A stretch of 64,000 nt of DNA from JAPOUP01 sp965199865 (GTDB lineage: Bacteria > Pseudomonadota > Alphaproteobacteria > Rhodobacterales > Rhodobacteraceae), in the NCBI GenBank assembly GCA_965199865.1, contig CBDATU010000004.1, positions 70,532 to 134,531 on the forward strand. Reading direction: 5' to 3'. The translations under genes were made by a program, and so were the position numbers. Below are positions 27,562 to 37,170 of this stretch, piece by piece. How positions within the stretch are numbered: position 1 is the stretch's first letter; the number at the start of each line of letters is the position of its first letter. The notes beneath the pieces are model-generated. The model had not been told where the DNA came from. It did no database searches and saw only the letters and a list, made by a program, of their open reading frames with translations.

Positions 27562-28092
27562 TCAATATGGACCACAGATCCCCAGAGTTGCAAGTATCTC
27601 GATTTCAAGCGCTTCCATTCGTTCCGCATTCCTGTCGTCAGCGTGATGATACCCCAACAGATGCAGTAGACCATGGATTACAAGATGGGTAACATGATCG
27701 GCAAGTGGCTTACCCTGCTGGGCGGCTTCCTGACAACAGGTCTCGTAGGCAATGGCGATATCTCCGAGTTCTCCCCCGATCGGGAAGTGAGGATCGCCAC
27801 CATGTATCTCCGGCGCTCGGCTCTCCGACGGCCAGCTGAGCACATTGGTAGGTCGGCGATGGCCGCGGAATTCTCCGTTGAGTAAGGTGATTCGCGCATC
27901 GCTGCAGCCAAGCAGGCAGAATTCGTAAGCGTCCGGCTCCAGCGCAAGATGTTCGAGAGTCGTCCGCGCAACATCGCCTGCCAGCGTTTCCAACCCTGCA
28001 GCTGCCCAGCGACTGTCCTCGATGACGACATCCGCTGTTCCCAATTCACGAATCCTTCCGACGACTCTCACCTCCGGCACTGTCGCTCTCAT
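27562..28092 (-). CDS. ybeY: Endoribonuclease YbeY (16S rRNA maturation)
   Basis: YbeY is a zinc-dependent RNase needed for 16S rRNA 3' maturation and ribosome quality control. From the ATG at 28092 the protein has 176 residues. The zinc signature is HGLLHLLGYHH followed by ADD, fitting the HxxxHxxxxxH pattern, and the preceding RPTNVLSWPS and GELGDIAIAYE segments are also conserved. It overlaps the end of phoH by about 47 bp, as is common. Confidence 0.95.
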   Translation of the reverse strand: MRATVPEVRVVGRIRELGTADVVIEDSRWAAAGLETLAGDVARTTLEHLALEPDAYEFCLLGCSDARITLLNGEFRGHRRPTNVLSWPSESRAPEIHGGDPHFPIGGELGDIAIAYETCCQEAAQQGKPLADHVTHLVIHGLLHLLGYHHADDRNAERMEALEIEILATLGICGPY

Positions 28093-29107
28093 ATGCATCG
28101 ACAATCCGGGCGACCAACGGATGGCGTACGACATCCCCTGAGGTGAATCGGTCGAAGGAGATTTCCTGGATTCCACGCAGCCGACGCTCGGCGTCCGCCA
28201 GCCCCGACACCTGGCCCCGAGGCAGGTCCACCTGGCTCAGATCGCCCGTGACCACCATGCGGCTGCCCTCTCCGAGACGGGTCAGGAACATCTTCATCTG
28301 CATCTCGGTCGCGTTCTGCGCTTCGTCGAGCACCACAAAGCTGTTCGACAGCGTCCGCCCCCGCATGAAGGCCAGCGGCGCGATCTCTATCTTCTTTTCC
28401 TCGATCAGCCTGGCGATCTGCCGATCCGGCAGAAAGTCGTGGAGTGCGTCGTAGAGCGGCTGCATGTAGGGGTCGACCTTTTCCTTCATGTCGCCGGGAA
28501 GGAAACCGAGGCGTTCTCCCGCCTCTACCGCCGGGCGGCTGAGAACGATGCGATCCACCTGTCCGGCCATGAACATCGACACGCCCGCCGCGACGGCAAG
28601 ATATGTCTTGCCGGTCCCTGCTGGCCCGATGGAGAATGCCAGTTCATGCTCAAACAGGCTCTTGACATACGCTTTCTGAGCCGCCGTGCGTGGAACAACG
28701 GACTTCCTGCGCGTCCTGATCTCGACATGTCCGTCCGCGAACATTTCCATCTGGCCGTCAAACCGCGTTCCAGGTGCCGCCCCCGACTGCTCCAACCGGA
28801 TCGCTCCGTCAATCTCACCCGTATCAACGGAATGTCCGGCCTCGAGCCTTTCGTAGAGCTTCCGCAGCACTTCGGCGGCCAGGTGACCCGTGCCAGCCTC
28901 TCCGACCACGGTCAGCCTGTTTCCCCGCCGCAGGATCTGTACATCCAGCTTCTGTTCCACCAGAACAAGATTGCGATCATATTCACCGCAAAGGTCGATC
29001 AGCAGACGGTTGTTGGGAAACTCCAGTGCGGTCTCATGGGTTTCTTTGCCGGATTTCGTGTGTGGCCCGGTACCGAGTTCCAATCCTGGGAAGTCATAGC
29101 TACCCAT
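28046..29107 (-). CDS. phoH: PhoH-like ATPase
   Basis: From the ATG at 29107 (MGSYDFPG) the 353-residue protein shows the PhoH layout: an N-terminal KH-like region, RTAAQKAYV, Walker A GPAGTGKTYLA, GERLGFLPGDMKEKVDPYM, Walker B VVLDEAQNAT and the terminal GDLSQVDLPRG. PhoH proteins are cytoplasmic ATPases thought to act in RNA metabolism with YbeY. It heads the phoH-ybeY-corC-lnt series. miaB, normally just upstream on the same strand, is 2.6 kb away in opposite orientation. Confidence 0.95.
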   Translation of the reverse strand: MGSYDFPGLELGTGPHTKSGKETHETALEFPNNRLLIDLCGEYDRNLVLVEQKLDVQILRRGNRLTVVGEAGTGHLAAEVLRKLYERLEAGHSVDTGEIDGAIRLEQSGAAPGTRFDGQMEMFADGHVEIRTRRKSVVPRTAAQKAYVKSLFEHELAFSIGPAGTGKTYLAVAAGVSMFMAGQVDRIVLSRPAVEAGERLGFLPGDMKEKVDPYMQPLYDALHDFLPDRQIARLIEEKKIEIAPLAFMRGRTLSNSFVVLDEAQNATEMQMKMFLTRLGEGSRMVVTGDLSQVDLPRGQVSGLADAERRLRGIQEISFDRFTSGDVVRHPLVARIVDAYESDSAGGESRRKDS

Positions 29108-30364
29108 CGGCTGCCCCCACATACGCAGTCGCGGTCCACTGGTCCGGCGGCCAGGCAGTTTCCCCCCGCGGTCGCCCGAATCCATGTGCCGGTATACTGG
29201 CCACCGCGTTCAGGCTGCTGCTGTCCGCAGGGCCAAATTTCACGCACAGGAATCCGATTGGCAACCGGTGGCTGACGACATCGGCCGCACCGCAGGCGGT
29301 GGGCGCCTGGCCTGCGCGGCCGGAGTTCACGACCACGACACGGTGCGTCCTGCATTCCCGCGTCCGTGAGAGGCATCCATTGCGTGTCGCCTGCATCCGG
29401 TTGTTCAGGTCGGCCTTCCGGCGAATGTCTGATCCAGGCCCCCAGGCCGATCCATTCGCGCGCAGGTCCTCAATGAAAATCGTTCTGACGAAGTCATCCA
29501 GACGGGGCGATGTCCCATGCCGTGAGGGACGGAAATCGTCGATGTCCATGCTCTTCCGGAATTCGTTGGGTGCGGGCGAGACCGCCTTCCCCGCTCCAGA
29601 AGAGCGTCCAGTCCTGGCGAAGAAACCGTCGTCAGGTTCCCTGTTGGCTGACAGGACGGCGTTGCGCCCGGATCCCCGAAAAAGATCCCTACCCATGCGG
29701 CTGTCGCACCTCACGCCGTCAGGAAAGCGCGATCGCCATATTCCGGCACCAGGCGATGGACCAGCGCCGCCTTGCAGTCCTCAGGCGACGCCCGGTCGAC
29801 ATGGCACCAATCGCGTTCACAAAGCACAGGCGCATCAGCGGCGGCATCTATATTGGTGGTATCCGTACGGTTCCAGCGTAGCTGCTTTAGATATGGGATA
29901 TCTGCAATCAGGATCCTATCCTGCATGGCAGCTTTGGGCATGCGGCCGCTCCAGCATGGGTGTGAGCCCTCAGTATGGTGACCATTAGAGCGGGGAAGTC
30001 AAGGGGAATTAAATCTGAAGCCAGAGGTATCGCATGAACTCATGCCTCGAAGACCCTCGCGGTCAGCAGGAACATGGCGATGAACCTTCCCACCAATCGA
30101 TGGACCCCGGTTCCATCCACGTGCTGAGCGGAATGGCGGGCTGGAACGACGACCTGCCGCTCCAGATCCTTGGGGTATATAATCCCCAAATTTTTTGGAT
30201 ACCCTAATCCTGCACCCTTGAAGCCGATGTTGGGTACGCTACATTCTGTCCTCATGGAGCGGCCTCCTCTTGGTTCCGTAAGGATCTGATATCACCGATG
30301 GGTTCCGCGTTTCGGCTACCCAATGTAATCTTTCTGGTGCCATATCCAGGTTAGCCTCCACGAA
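29108..30364. other. 1.25-kb region without recognised genes
   Basis: Long overlapping frames exist on both strands but none matches a family I know. The least unlikely is a minus-strand frame at 29711-29941 with a protein-like composition (several Trp/Cys, QDRILIADIPYLKQLRW). The region lies where miaB would be expected next to phoH, so it may contain a rearrangement junction and decayed DNA. The end near 30160-30240 is AT-richer. Confidence 0.4.
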
Positions 30365-31282
30365 ATGGAACAATATGTGAGACTCCCGAAAGTGAAGTCG
30401 AGTCCTTCCCAGATGTCTTCACGAATCAGGCAGCAGCATATCGCCCCAAGCTTCTATCTGAGCCAGTTTGCCGATCCTGACGGAAACGTCTGGACCTATT
30501 CGGACAATTCCGCACCTCGTGCCGATAAACCCGAAGCAACCGCCATCGAAACCAAATTTTTCAGTCCAATCGGGGAGGATGGGGAAAGGATCGATGAAGT
30601 TGCAGAGTTTCTAGGTCAGATCGAGAGGCAGGCTGCCCCGTTTTGGGAGGACCTGTGCAAAGGCAAGATCTTTGCTGGTGAAGAACGCGGTCACATCGCG
30701 TTGTTCCTTGCCGCACAATACATTCGCTCCCCGTCAATGGTTCGGGCTGGGGCTGAACTGAACGATTCTATGGCCCAGGACACTTCGCAATTCATAGCGG
30801 CGGACAAGAAATCTGATAACGGATCCGTGGACAACCACGAGGAAGACTCGGTCAAGTCTCTTTCACCGGAAGAACGTGAGCGGATGCCAGAACTCAACAG
30901 CGAACCGGAAAACTACTCAATCAACGTTTTGCGTTCGATGGGGCTGCCTGTGCTAATGGTAATGGACGGTCTGACCAAACTCTTTTCCAACATGACCTGG
31001 ACAGTCGGTCACAGCGAAGATCAACACCTGATTACTTCTGACAGTCCTGTAACCCGCACTTCCGACTCATTTTTCGACAAAGCCATTCAGGTGCAGTTTC
31101 CGTTAACGCCGCAGCGAATCATTGAATTGACGTGGCGAGGCGAAGAGCAGGAACGTGTTGTCGCGTTGTCTAAACACTTGGCACGAGCCGCCAACCAGGC
31201 ACGAGCAGATCAGGCGGAGCGATTTGTGTATGGCAGCAAGAAAGACCGCGGGATAGAAAAGCTCTGTGCGAAATGGCTATAA
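30365..31282 (+). CDS. DUF4238 domain protein
   Basis: The 305-residue protein has the DUF4238 pattern: RQQHIAPSFYLSQFADPDGNVWTY near the start, an ETKFFSPIGEDGERID stretch, AQYIRSPSMVRAG, and late in the chain HLITSDSPVTR. Function is unknown; such genes are often found in accessory DNA near mobile elements or defence genes. An alternative start is at 30413 (MSSRIRQQH). It has no partner on the same strand before miaB, and it sits alone in a stretch of poorly coding DNA. Confidence 0.75.
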   Translation: MEQYVRLPKVKSSPSQMSSRIRQQHIAPSFYLSQFADPDGNVWTYSDNSAPRADKPEATAIETKFFSPIGEDGERIDEVAEFLGQIERQAAPFWEDLCKGKIFAGEERGHIALFLAAQYIRSPSMVRAGAELNDSMAQDTSQFIAADKKSDNGSVDNHEEDSVKSLSPEERERMPELNSEPENYSINVLRSMGLPVLMVMDGLTKLFSNMTWTVGHSEDQHLITSDSPVTRTSDSFFDKAIQVQFPLTPQRIIELTWRGEEQERVVALSKHLARAANQARADQAERFVYGSKKDRGIEKLCAKWL

Positions 31283-31692
31283 GGGCCGAAAGCACCAAAG
31301 ATCGCAACTGGTAGCGGCACACCGGCAATAGAGGATAAACGGACACCGTAAAGCACGGTCCGCTCCGGGTATTCAGGCATTGAATGACCACCTGAATTAG
31401 GTATGCGGCTGAGTAGCGGAAGGCACTGCGATAGCGGGTAACGGCGAAAACTACAGGCTAGGGGATTTCGCCACTTAAATCCCTTCCGAATGGTGCCTGA
31501 ACCTGCCCCGGCCCGACGAACGGGACGTGTCGACAGCACCATCCCAGCGGTAGGTTCCGACACGGAACCACATCCTGACCCAATGTCCGACGGACCGGAT
31601 TGGCGTGGAAACTCCTGCATCGCCCGTCGTGTTGTTGCGCAGGATCGGCCCGTGATGTATCCGCTGTTGCAATCCAATTCGAGGAACGAGGA
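31283..31692. other. Gap upstream of miaB
   Basis: About 410 bp with no recognised gene; a long minus-strand frame across it is the shadow of miaB. It presumably holds the miaB promoter, which I cannot locate. Confidence 0.4.
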
Positions 31693-33018
31693 ATGGCGGA
31701 ACAAAAGCGGCTGTTTATCAAGACCTACGGCTGCCAGATGAATGTTTACGACAGCGAGCGCATGGCCGAGGCCATGAGCGGGCACGGCTATGTAACAACG
31801 CCGACCCCCGAAGACGCGGACCTGATTCTCCTCAACACCTGCCATATCCGGGAAAAAGCCGCAGAAAAGGTCTATTCCGAGCTGGGCAGGCTGAAGCCAC
31901 TGAAGGTCGCGAACCCTAACCTCAGGATCGGAGTCGCTGGATGCGTGGCACAGGCTGAGGGTGCGGAGATCATGCGCCGTCAGCCGATGGTCGATCTGGT
32001 CGTCGGGCCGCAGAGCTATCACCGCCTTCCCGAACTGGAAACGCGCGCCCGGGACGGCAAACGTCCGCTCGACACGGAATTCCCGACCGAGCTGAAGTTC
32101 GAGGGTCTGGCGAAGCGCCCCGGATCCTACCGGGGACCGTCCGCATTCCTGACCGTACAGGAGGGATGTGATCGGTTCTGCGCCTTCTGTGTGGTTCCCT
32201 ATACCCGCGGTGCCGAGGTTTCCCGACCAGTTGCCGCCGTGCTCGCTGAAGCGCGGAGCCTGGCTGATAGCGGAGTGCGGGAGATCACGCTGCTGGGCCA
32301 GAATGTGAACGCCTATCACGGAGTGGGATCGAATGGCGTCTCATCGCTCGCCAGGCTGATCGCGGAACTGGGCGCAATCGACGGAATTGACCGGATCAGA
32401 TATACCACATCCCATCCGAAAGACATGACCGATGACCTGATCGAGGCGCACGGCACCATGCCGAAACTGATGCCCTACCTGCATCTGCCAGTACAGTCCG
32501 GTAGTGACCGGATACTCAAAAGAATGAACCGCGGCCATACCGCTGCGACGTATCTGAAGCTGATAGAGCGCATCCGGACAGCTCGGCCTGACATCCTGAT
32601 TTCAGGCGACTTCATTGTTGGTTTCCCTGAGGAGACCGAAGCGGATTTCGCGGAAACCATGGCCCTGGTCAGGGAAGTCCGCTACGGCCAGAGCTACTCC
32701 TTCAGGTATTCCGCTCGGCCTGGAACCCCCGCGGCCGAACGTGAGCAGGTTGATCCGGAGGTCGCGAGCGACCGGCTGGAGCGGCTGCAGAAACTGCTGT
32801 CCAGACAGCAGCGCGATTTCCAGAACGATATGGTCGGACGCGAGGTGGAGGTTCTTTTCGAGCGTGTGGGCAGGAAACCGGGACAGATGGTTGGTAAATC
32901 AGATCACCTGCATGCAGTGCACGTAACCGGAGGCAACATAGCCCGGGGAGATCTGCTAAGGGTTCGCATCACGGGCAGTGCACCGAATTCACTTGCCGGA
33001 ACGTTGGTCACTCACTGA
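31693..33018 (+). CDS. miaB: tRNA-2-methylthio-N6-dimethylallyladenosine synthase
   Basis: MiaB adds a methylthio group to i6A37 in tRNAs reading codons that begin with U. From the ATG at 31693 (GAGGAACGAGG upstream) the protein has 441 residues. The N-terminal UPF0004 domain begins RLFIKTYGCQMNVYDSERM with its cluster cysteines (GCQMN, NTCHIREKA, GVAGCVAQ). The radical SAM cluster is C-x3-C-x2-C in QEGCDRFCAFCVVPYTRG, and a C-terminal TRAM domain begins near EVEVLFERVG. Relatives have it directly before phoH on the same strand; here it is inverted. Confidence 0.97.
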   Translation: MAEQKRLFIKTYGCQMNVYDSERMAEAMSGHGYVTTPTPEDADLILLNTCHIREKAAEKVYSELGRLKPLKVANPNLRIGVAGCVAQAEGAEIMRRQPMVDLVVGPQSYHRLPELETRARDGKRPLDTEFPTELKFEGLAKRPGSYRGPSAFLTVQEGCDRFCAFCVVPYTRGAEVSRPVAAVLAEARSLADSGVREITLLGQNVNAYHGVGSNGVSSLARLIAELGAIDGIDRIRYTTSHPKDMTDDLIEAHGTMPKLMPYLHLPVQSGSDRILKRMNRGHTAATYLKLIERIRTARPDILISGDFIVGFPEETEADFAETMALVREVRYGQSYSFRYSARPGTPAAEREQVDPEVASDRLERLQKLLSRQQRDFQNDMVGREVEVLFERVGRKPGQMVGKSDHLHAVHVTGGNIARGDLLRVRITGSAPNSLAGTLVTH

Positions 33019-33069
33019 TTCGGCCGCACCATCACCGTGGCTGAAACCCTCAGCTCCATTGCGGGGCCA

Positions 33070-33573
33070 TCACCTGACCGCAGGCGGTTCATCCTGACCT
33101 GGCTGCCACGTCTTCGTCCCAGGCTTCCGCCTCAACCGAATCACGACGCCGACATTGACGATTTCAGTGCCTTCTGGCGCTGCCGGAAGTCTGGCGAACT
33201 CCATCTGTCCCGCTGGCGCGTCCGTGACCGTGCCGGTATCTTCCCAGAAATAGTGAGGATGGTTCGACGTATTGGTATCGAAATAGCTCCTGGACCCGTC
33301 AACGGTGATCTCACGCATCAGCCCAGCGCCGCAGAAGGCTTTCAGCGTATTGTAAACGGTCGCGAGTGAAACCTTCCCTCCGCTTCGGCAGGCGGCATCG
33401 TAGAGACCCTCGGCGGTAACGTGCCGGTCCCTGCCGTCGCCTACCAGTAGCTCCGCCAAAGCCACACGCTGCCGTGTCGGCCTTAGGCCAGCACTCCGCA
33501 GCCACTCACCTCCGCGCCGGTTCGCTTCCGAATTGCCGTCCATTTCCGCTTTGTCCATGCCCGGCAACAACAT
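33070..33573 (-). CDS. irrA: Iron response regulator Irr (Fur family)
   Basis: Irr senses haem and represses or activates iron genes in alphaproteobacteria. The 167-residue protein has the Fur-type winged helix (GLRPTRQRVALAELL, VSLATVYNTLKAFCGAGLMREI) followed by SYFDTNTSNHPHYFWEDTG and an end with LPAAPEGTEIVNVGVVIRLRRK, which is typical of Irr rather than Fur. It lies divergently upstream of fabA, a conserved alphaproteobacterial arrangement. The start could also be ATG 33558. Confidence 0.88.
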   Translation of the reverse strand: MLLPGMDKAEMDGNSEANRRGGEWLRSAGLRPTRQRVALAELLVGDGRDRHVTAEGLYDAACRSGGKVSLATVYNTLKAFCGAGLMREITVDGSRSYFDTNTSNHPHYFWEDTGTVTDAPAGQMEFARLPAAPEGTEIVNVGVVIRLRRKPGTKTWQPGQDEPPAVR

Positions 33574-33717
33574 AGCGCAGACTTCAGGTCACATTCAAAC
33601 GAAAATGATGGGAATGACGACGCCATTCACCACGCCCCTGCCCTTGCCAGTCCTTCAACCCACCTGCTAGACGAGTCGGGACCGAGATCCAGCAATACTT
33701 TGGGAGTCTCTTGCAAC

Positions 33718-34230
33718 ATGGCTGACTATCCTAGGACATTCGACCGGGAGGGACTCCTGAAATGTGCCCGGGGCGAACTGTTCGGCCCGGGCAACGCGCA
33801 GCTTCCCGAGCCACCAATGCTCATGATGGATCGGATCACGGACTGCTCGGCCGACGAAGGCCTTCACGGCAAGGGCCATATCGTGGCGGAACTCGACATT
33901 GACAAAGACCTCTGGTTCTTTCCCTGCCATTTCCCCGGCAACGAAGTGATGCCAGGCTGTCTGATGCTCGACGGACTCTGGCAACTTACCGGCTTCAACC
34001 TGGGCTGGCGGGGCTGGCAGGGGCAGGGATTCGCGCTTGGAGCCGGAGAGGTGAAGCTGTCCGGCATGGTGCGCCCCGACCGCAAGCTCGTCACCTACCG
34101 TGTGGATTTCACACGCGTAATCGGCCGCCGCCTGAAAATGGGGGTAGCGGATGGGCATGTAATGGCGGATGGTGAGCGGGTGTGTGAAGTCAAGGGCATG
34201 AAGGTCGGCCTCGCGGCCGCAGGCACCTAG
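33718..34230 (+). CDS. fabA: 3-hydroxydecanoyl-ACP dehydratase/isomerase
   Basis: FabA dehydrates 3-hydroxydecanoyl-ACP and isomerises trans-2- to cis-3-decenoyl-ACP, the step that creates unsaturated fatty acids without oxygen. The 170-residue protein contains the active-site histidine in FPCHFPGNEVMPGC and the catalytic aspartate in MLDGLWQLTG. Start ATG 33718 (MADYPRTF) matches the family; a frame extension to 33700 is less likely. fabB and fabI follow closely, forming one operon. Confidence 0.97.
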   Translation: MADYPRTFDREGLLKCARGELFGPGNAQLPEPPMLMMDRITDCSADEGLHGKGHIVAELDIDKDLWFFPCHFPGNEVMPGCLMLDGLWQLTGFNLGWRGWQGQGFALGAGEVKLSGMVRPDRKLVTYRVDFTRVIGRRLKMGVADGHVMADGERVCEVKGMKVGLAAAGT

Positions 34231-34253
34231 AGCCAAGCATGGGAGAGCAGCCA

Positions 34254-35480
34254 ATGCGGCGTGTTGTGGTCACCGGCCTGGGAATCATCTCATCCATCGG
34301 CTGCTCGACTGCTGAAGCAGTGGTGTCGCTGAAGTCGGGGCGATCGGGAATCGTGGCGGCAGAGGATTATGCCGAACGTGGATTCCGCTCCCGGGTAAAG
34401 GGAGCGATTGACCTTGATGTCTCCGACCATGTCGACAAGCGCGTCCTTAGGTTCATGGGGCCAGGCTCGGCATATGCCTATGTCGCCATGGGCCAGGCCA
34501 TCGCTGACGCCGGTCTGACTGAAACGGAAGTCCGCAATCCATCAACCGGGCTGATCGCCGGTTCCGGCGGCCCCTCCACAAGCGCGATGTTCACCGCACA
34601 CCGTTCTGTCCTGGAGACAGGCAGTTCAAGACGGATCGGCCCCTTCGCCGTGCCCAAATGCATGAGCAGCACGGTTTCCGCCAATCTGGCGACCGCCTAT
34701 CGCATCAAAGGTGTAAATCTGTCGATCACCTCAGCTTGCTCCACTTCCCTGCACTGCATCGGGATGGCCGCGCAACAGATCATGCTTGGCCAGCAGGAGA
34801 TCATGTTCGCGGGCGGTGGCGAGGAGCTCGACTGGACGCTCTCGTGCCTGTTCGACGCGATGGGAGCGATGTCCTCGAAATACAATGACACCCCGGCCCG
34901 CGCCTCCCGCGCTTTCGACGCGGACCGGGACGGTTTCGTCATCTCGGGCGGTGGCGGAATGGTGGTTCTGGAGGATCTCGAACACGCGAAGGCCCGTGGT
35001 GCCCGGATCTATGCCGAGATCACCGGATTTGGCGCCACTTCCGATGGCCATGACATGGTGGCGCCGAACAGCGACGGCAGCGGGCGGGCGATGCGGCTGG
35101 CGCTGCGTACGCTTCCTGATGACCGCCGCGTCAGCTACATAAACGCCCATGGGACATCGACACCTGTCGGTGACGTGGGCGAGATTGAGGCCGTACGCCA
35201 GGTATTCGGGGAAACCACCCCACCGGTAAGCTCAACCAAATCGATGACTGGCCATGCCCAGGGCGCTGCAGGTGCGATCGAGGCGATCTTCTGCCTGCTG
35301 ATGCTTGAACATGACTTCATCGCCCCGTCGATCAACATCCAGACGCTTGATCCCAAGCTGAAGCCAGGCGAAATCGCCACCGAGACGGTTGAGAGGCCGA
35401 ATCTCGATACGGTGATGACCAATTCCTTTGGGTTCGGCGGCACCAACGGCTCAATGCTGCTCTCAAAATTCCGCGAGTGA
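34254..35480 (+). CDS. fabB: Beta-ketoacyl-ACP synthase I
   Basis: FabB elongates cis-3-decenoyl-ACP and is needed with FabA for unsaturated fatty acids. The 408-residue protein has the catalytic Cys in ITSACSTSLHCIG and the two histidines in NAHGTSTPVGD and KSMTGHAQGAAG, plus the C-terminal NSFGFGGTNG. The ATG at 34254 (MRRVVVTGLG) has GGGAGAG upstream; the ATG at 34239 would add five residues. It starts 23 bp after fabA. Confidence 0.97.
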   Translation: MRRVVVTGLGIISSIGCSTAEAVVSLKSGRSGIVAAEDYAERGFRSRVKGAIDLDVSDHVDKRVLRFMGPGSAYAYVAMGQAIADAGLTETEVRNPSTGLIAGSGGPSTSAMFTAHRSVLETGSSRRIGPFAVPKCMSSTVSANLATAYRIKGVNLSITSACSTSLHCIGMAAQQIMLGQQEIMFAGGGEELDWTLSCLFDAMGAMSSKYNDTPARASRAFDADRDGFVISGGGGMVVLEDLEHAKARGARIYAEITGFGATSDGHDMVAPNSDGSGRAMRLALRTLPDDRRVSYINAHGTSTPVGDVGEIEAVRQVFGETTPPVSSTKSMTGHAQGAAGAIEAIFCLLMLEHDFIAPSINIQTLDPKLKPGEIATETVERPNLDTVMTNSFGFGGTNGSMLLSKFRE

Positions 35481-35486
35481 TGCGCA

Positions 35487-36275
35487 ATGGCTGATCTGAT
35501 GAAGGGAAAACGCGGGCTGATCATGGGAGTGGCCAATGACCGCTCCATCGCATGGGGGGTGGCTCGGGCAATGGCGGCGGAAGGTGCCGAGCTCGCGTTC
35601 ACCTATCAGGGAGAGGTGTTCGGCAAGCGCGTCGAACCGCTGGTGGCGTCGCTTGGCAGTGACATCATGGTTGACTGCGATGTCATGGATCCCGATCGGA
35701 TGGACCTCGCATTCGGCATTCTGGCGCAAAAGTGGCCGCGGCTGGACTTCCTGGTCCATGCCATAGCCTATTCGAACCGCTCCGAACTCACGGGCCGTTT
35801 CATCGACACGTCGCTGGAAAACTTCACCAACTCGATGGCCATCAGCTGCTATTCGCTGATTGATGTCACCCGCCGCGCCAGACCTCTGATGATCAATGGC
35901 GGTACCGTCCTGACACTGACCTATCAGGGCAGCAACCGGGTTACGCCCTATTACAACGTCATGGGTGTGGCGAAGGCGGCGCTGGAATCGACGGTCCGCT
36001 ATCTGGCGAATGATCTCGGACCGGAAGGCATCCGAGTGAACGCTGTATCCCCCGGGCCAATGAGAACGCTTGCCGGAGCGGCCATCGGGGGGGCACGCAA
36101 AACGTTCAGGCATACTGAAATGAACGCGCCACTGCGTTCAAACGCGACTCTCGAGGCTGTGGGCGGAACCGCGGTTTACCTCGCTTCGGATTATGGCGCC
36201 TGTACGACCGGAGAGATCGTGCGGGTTGACGGTGGCTTTCATGTGCTTGGGATGCCGCAGACCGACTGTCTCTGA
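35487..36275 (+). CDS. fabI: Enoyl-ACP reductase (NADH)
   Basis: FabI reduces enoyl-ACP in each elongation cycle and is the triclosan target. The 262-residue short-chain dehydrogenase has LIMGVANDRSIAWGVARA for NAD binding, the FabI active-site spacing of Tyr and Lys (TPYYNVMGVAKAAL), and SPGPMRTLAGAAI. The start is 6 bp after fabB, so the three fab genes are one operon. This gene would be one of possibly several fabI copies in the genome. Confidence 0.96.
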   Translation: MADLMKGKRGLIMGVANDRSIAWGVARAMAAEGAELAFTYQGEVFGKRVEPLVASLGSDIMVDCDVMDPDRMDLAFGILAQKWPRLDFLVHAIAYSNRSELTGRFIDTSLENFTNSMAISCYSLIDVTRRARPLMINGGTVLTLTYQGSNRVTPYYNVMGVAKAALESTVRYLANDLGPEGIRVNAVSPGPMRTLAGAAIGGARKTFRHTEMNAPLRSNATLEAVGGTAVYLASDYGACTTGEIVRVDGGFHVLGMPQTDCL

Positions 36276-36786
36276 ACTGGTCAGAACCCCCACGACGATG
36301 CCTCTGTTTCAGCATCTCCGGCCTCCAACTCATTCTGTGGCCGGGGCGTTGAACTTCCTTCAGAACGCAAAATTCCTGTCTTGGGCCGCAGGAACTCATT
36401 TTGGGCCCGTCCCGTCAAGCCCTGTTCCGCTGACCACCACCGCATCACTGCCGGTACCGTGCCGGTCGGCCGGCGGTAGTCTTCATACCATCCGTCACAT
36501 CAATCCCGTCTCCTTCGACAGTAGGGCGACGGTTCAGCGCCAGCGGGGATGCTCCAGCTGCACCCGACGGCGCGGCCAGACCCCTGTCAGGTTCGGTTGG
36601 CCGACTGTCACCGACCCCGAGACCATAATGCCCGTTTGGGGCGGTGCCGCGGCCTGAAGCGAACCAGGCCTTCACACAGTCACAGACCCTGCCCGGTGGC
36701 CCCGCCGGGCCGCCCGGGCATTCAGGCGGCCGATATACTCCCGGTTCCTGCGACCGGACGGTACCAGCAGCCTGCGCGCCAGCGCC
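36276..36786. other. Gap after fabI
   Basis: About 500 bp of decayed DNA with no gene. The proportion of overlapping frames and the IS4-family remnant that follows suggest the inner part of a degraded transposon, but I cannot align it. Confidence 0.35.
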
Positions 36787-37170
36787 ATGGTTCCCCGATG
36801 CCTCGCACGGCCGTCGTGGGCGCTGGCGATCAGCACGGCGACCGCATGGCTACTCGCGGCGCTCACGCTCATGGGACGGGAGACGCCGGGGCCATGGCAG
36901 ACGGGATGTTCTCGAAGGAGGAGATCGCACCGCTTTGCGACCACGCCACCACCCTGGCCTCGCGCTTCCGAGAGCGATGGCGACAGACTGCCCGCCCTGT
37001 CCCTCGGAGGGGCGTTAGGCCTGGTCGCGAGGCTCGGCGATTACCTCGCCCGATGCAATGATCTGCCACCCAGACACCAGATCGTGTGGGAGGTGTTCAC
37101 ACGGATGTCGACGGGCGCGCAGTCGCTGGAGCGCATGCAGGAATACGGAGAGCACAACGCCATCTGGTAG
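36787..37170 (+). pseudogene. IS4-family (Tn5-like) transposase C-terminal remnant
   Basis: Fragments in different frames together give the C-terminal end of an IS4/Tn5-type transposase. In the frame starting 36787: ATAWLLAALTLMGRETPG. In another frame: MADGMFSKEEIAPLCDHA. Back in the first: LGGALGLVARLGDYLARCNDLPP and IVWEVFTRM, which is the typical dimerisation end (ARLGGYL.R..D.PPG...W.G..R). At least two frameshifts separate the pieces. No catalytic domain or inverted repeats are visible. The element is dead. Confidence 0.55.

Noticed and set aside
28774..29988. A 404-codon plus-strand frame
   Set aside because: It begins on the reverse of phoH and runs into unassigned DNA; composition is Arg/Pro/Ser-rich and no ribosome binding site or motif is seen.
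31210..32319. A 369-codon minus-strand frame
   Set aside because: It overlaps miaB, whose identity is certain; it is its reverse shadow.
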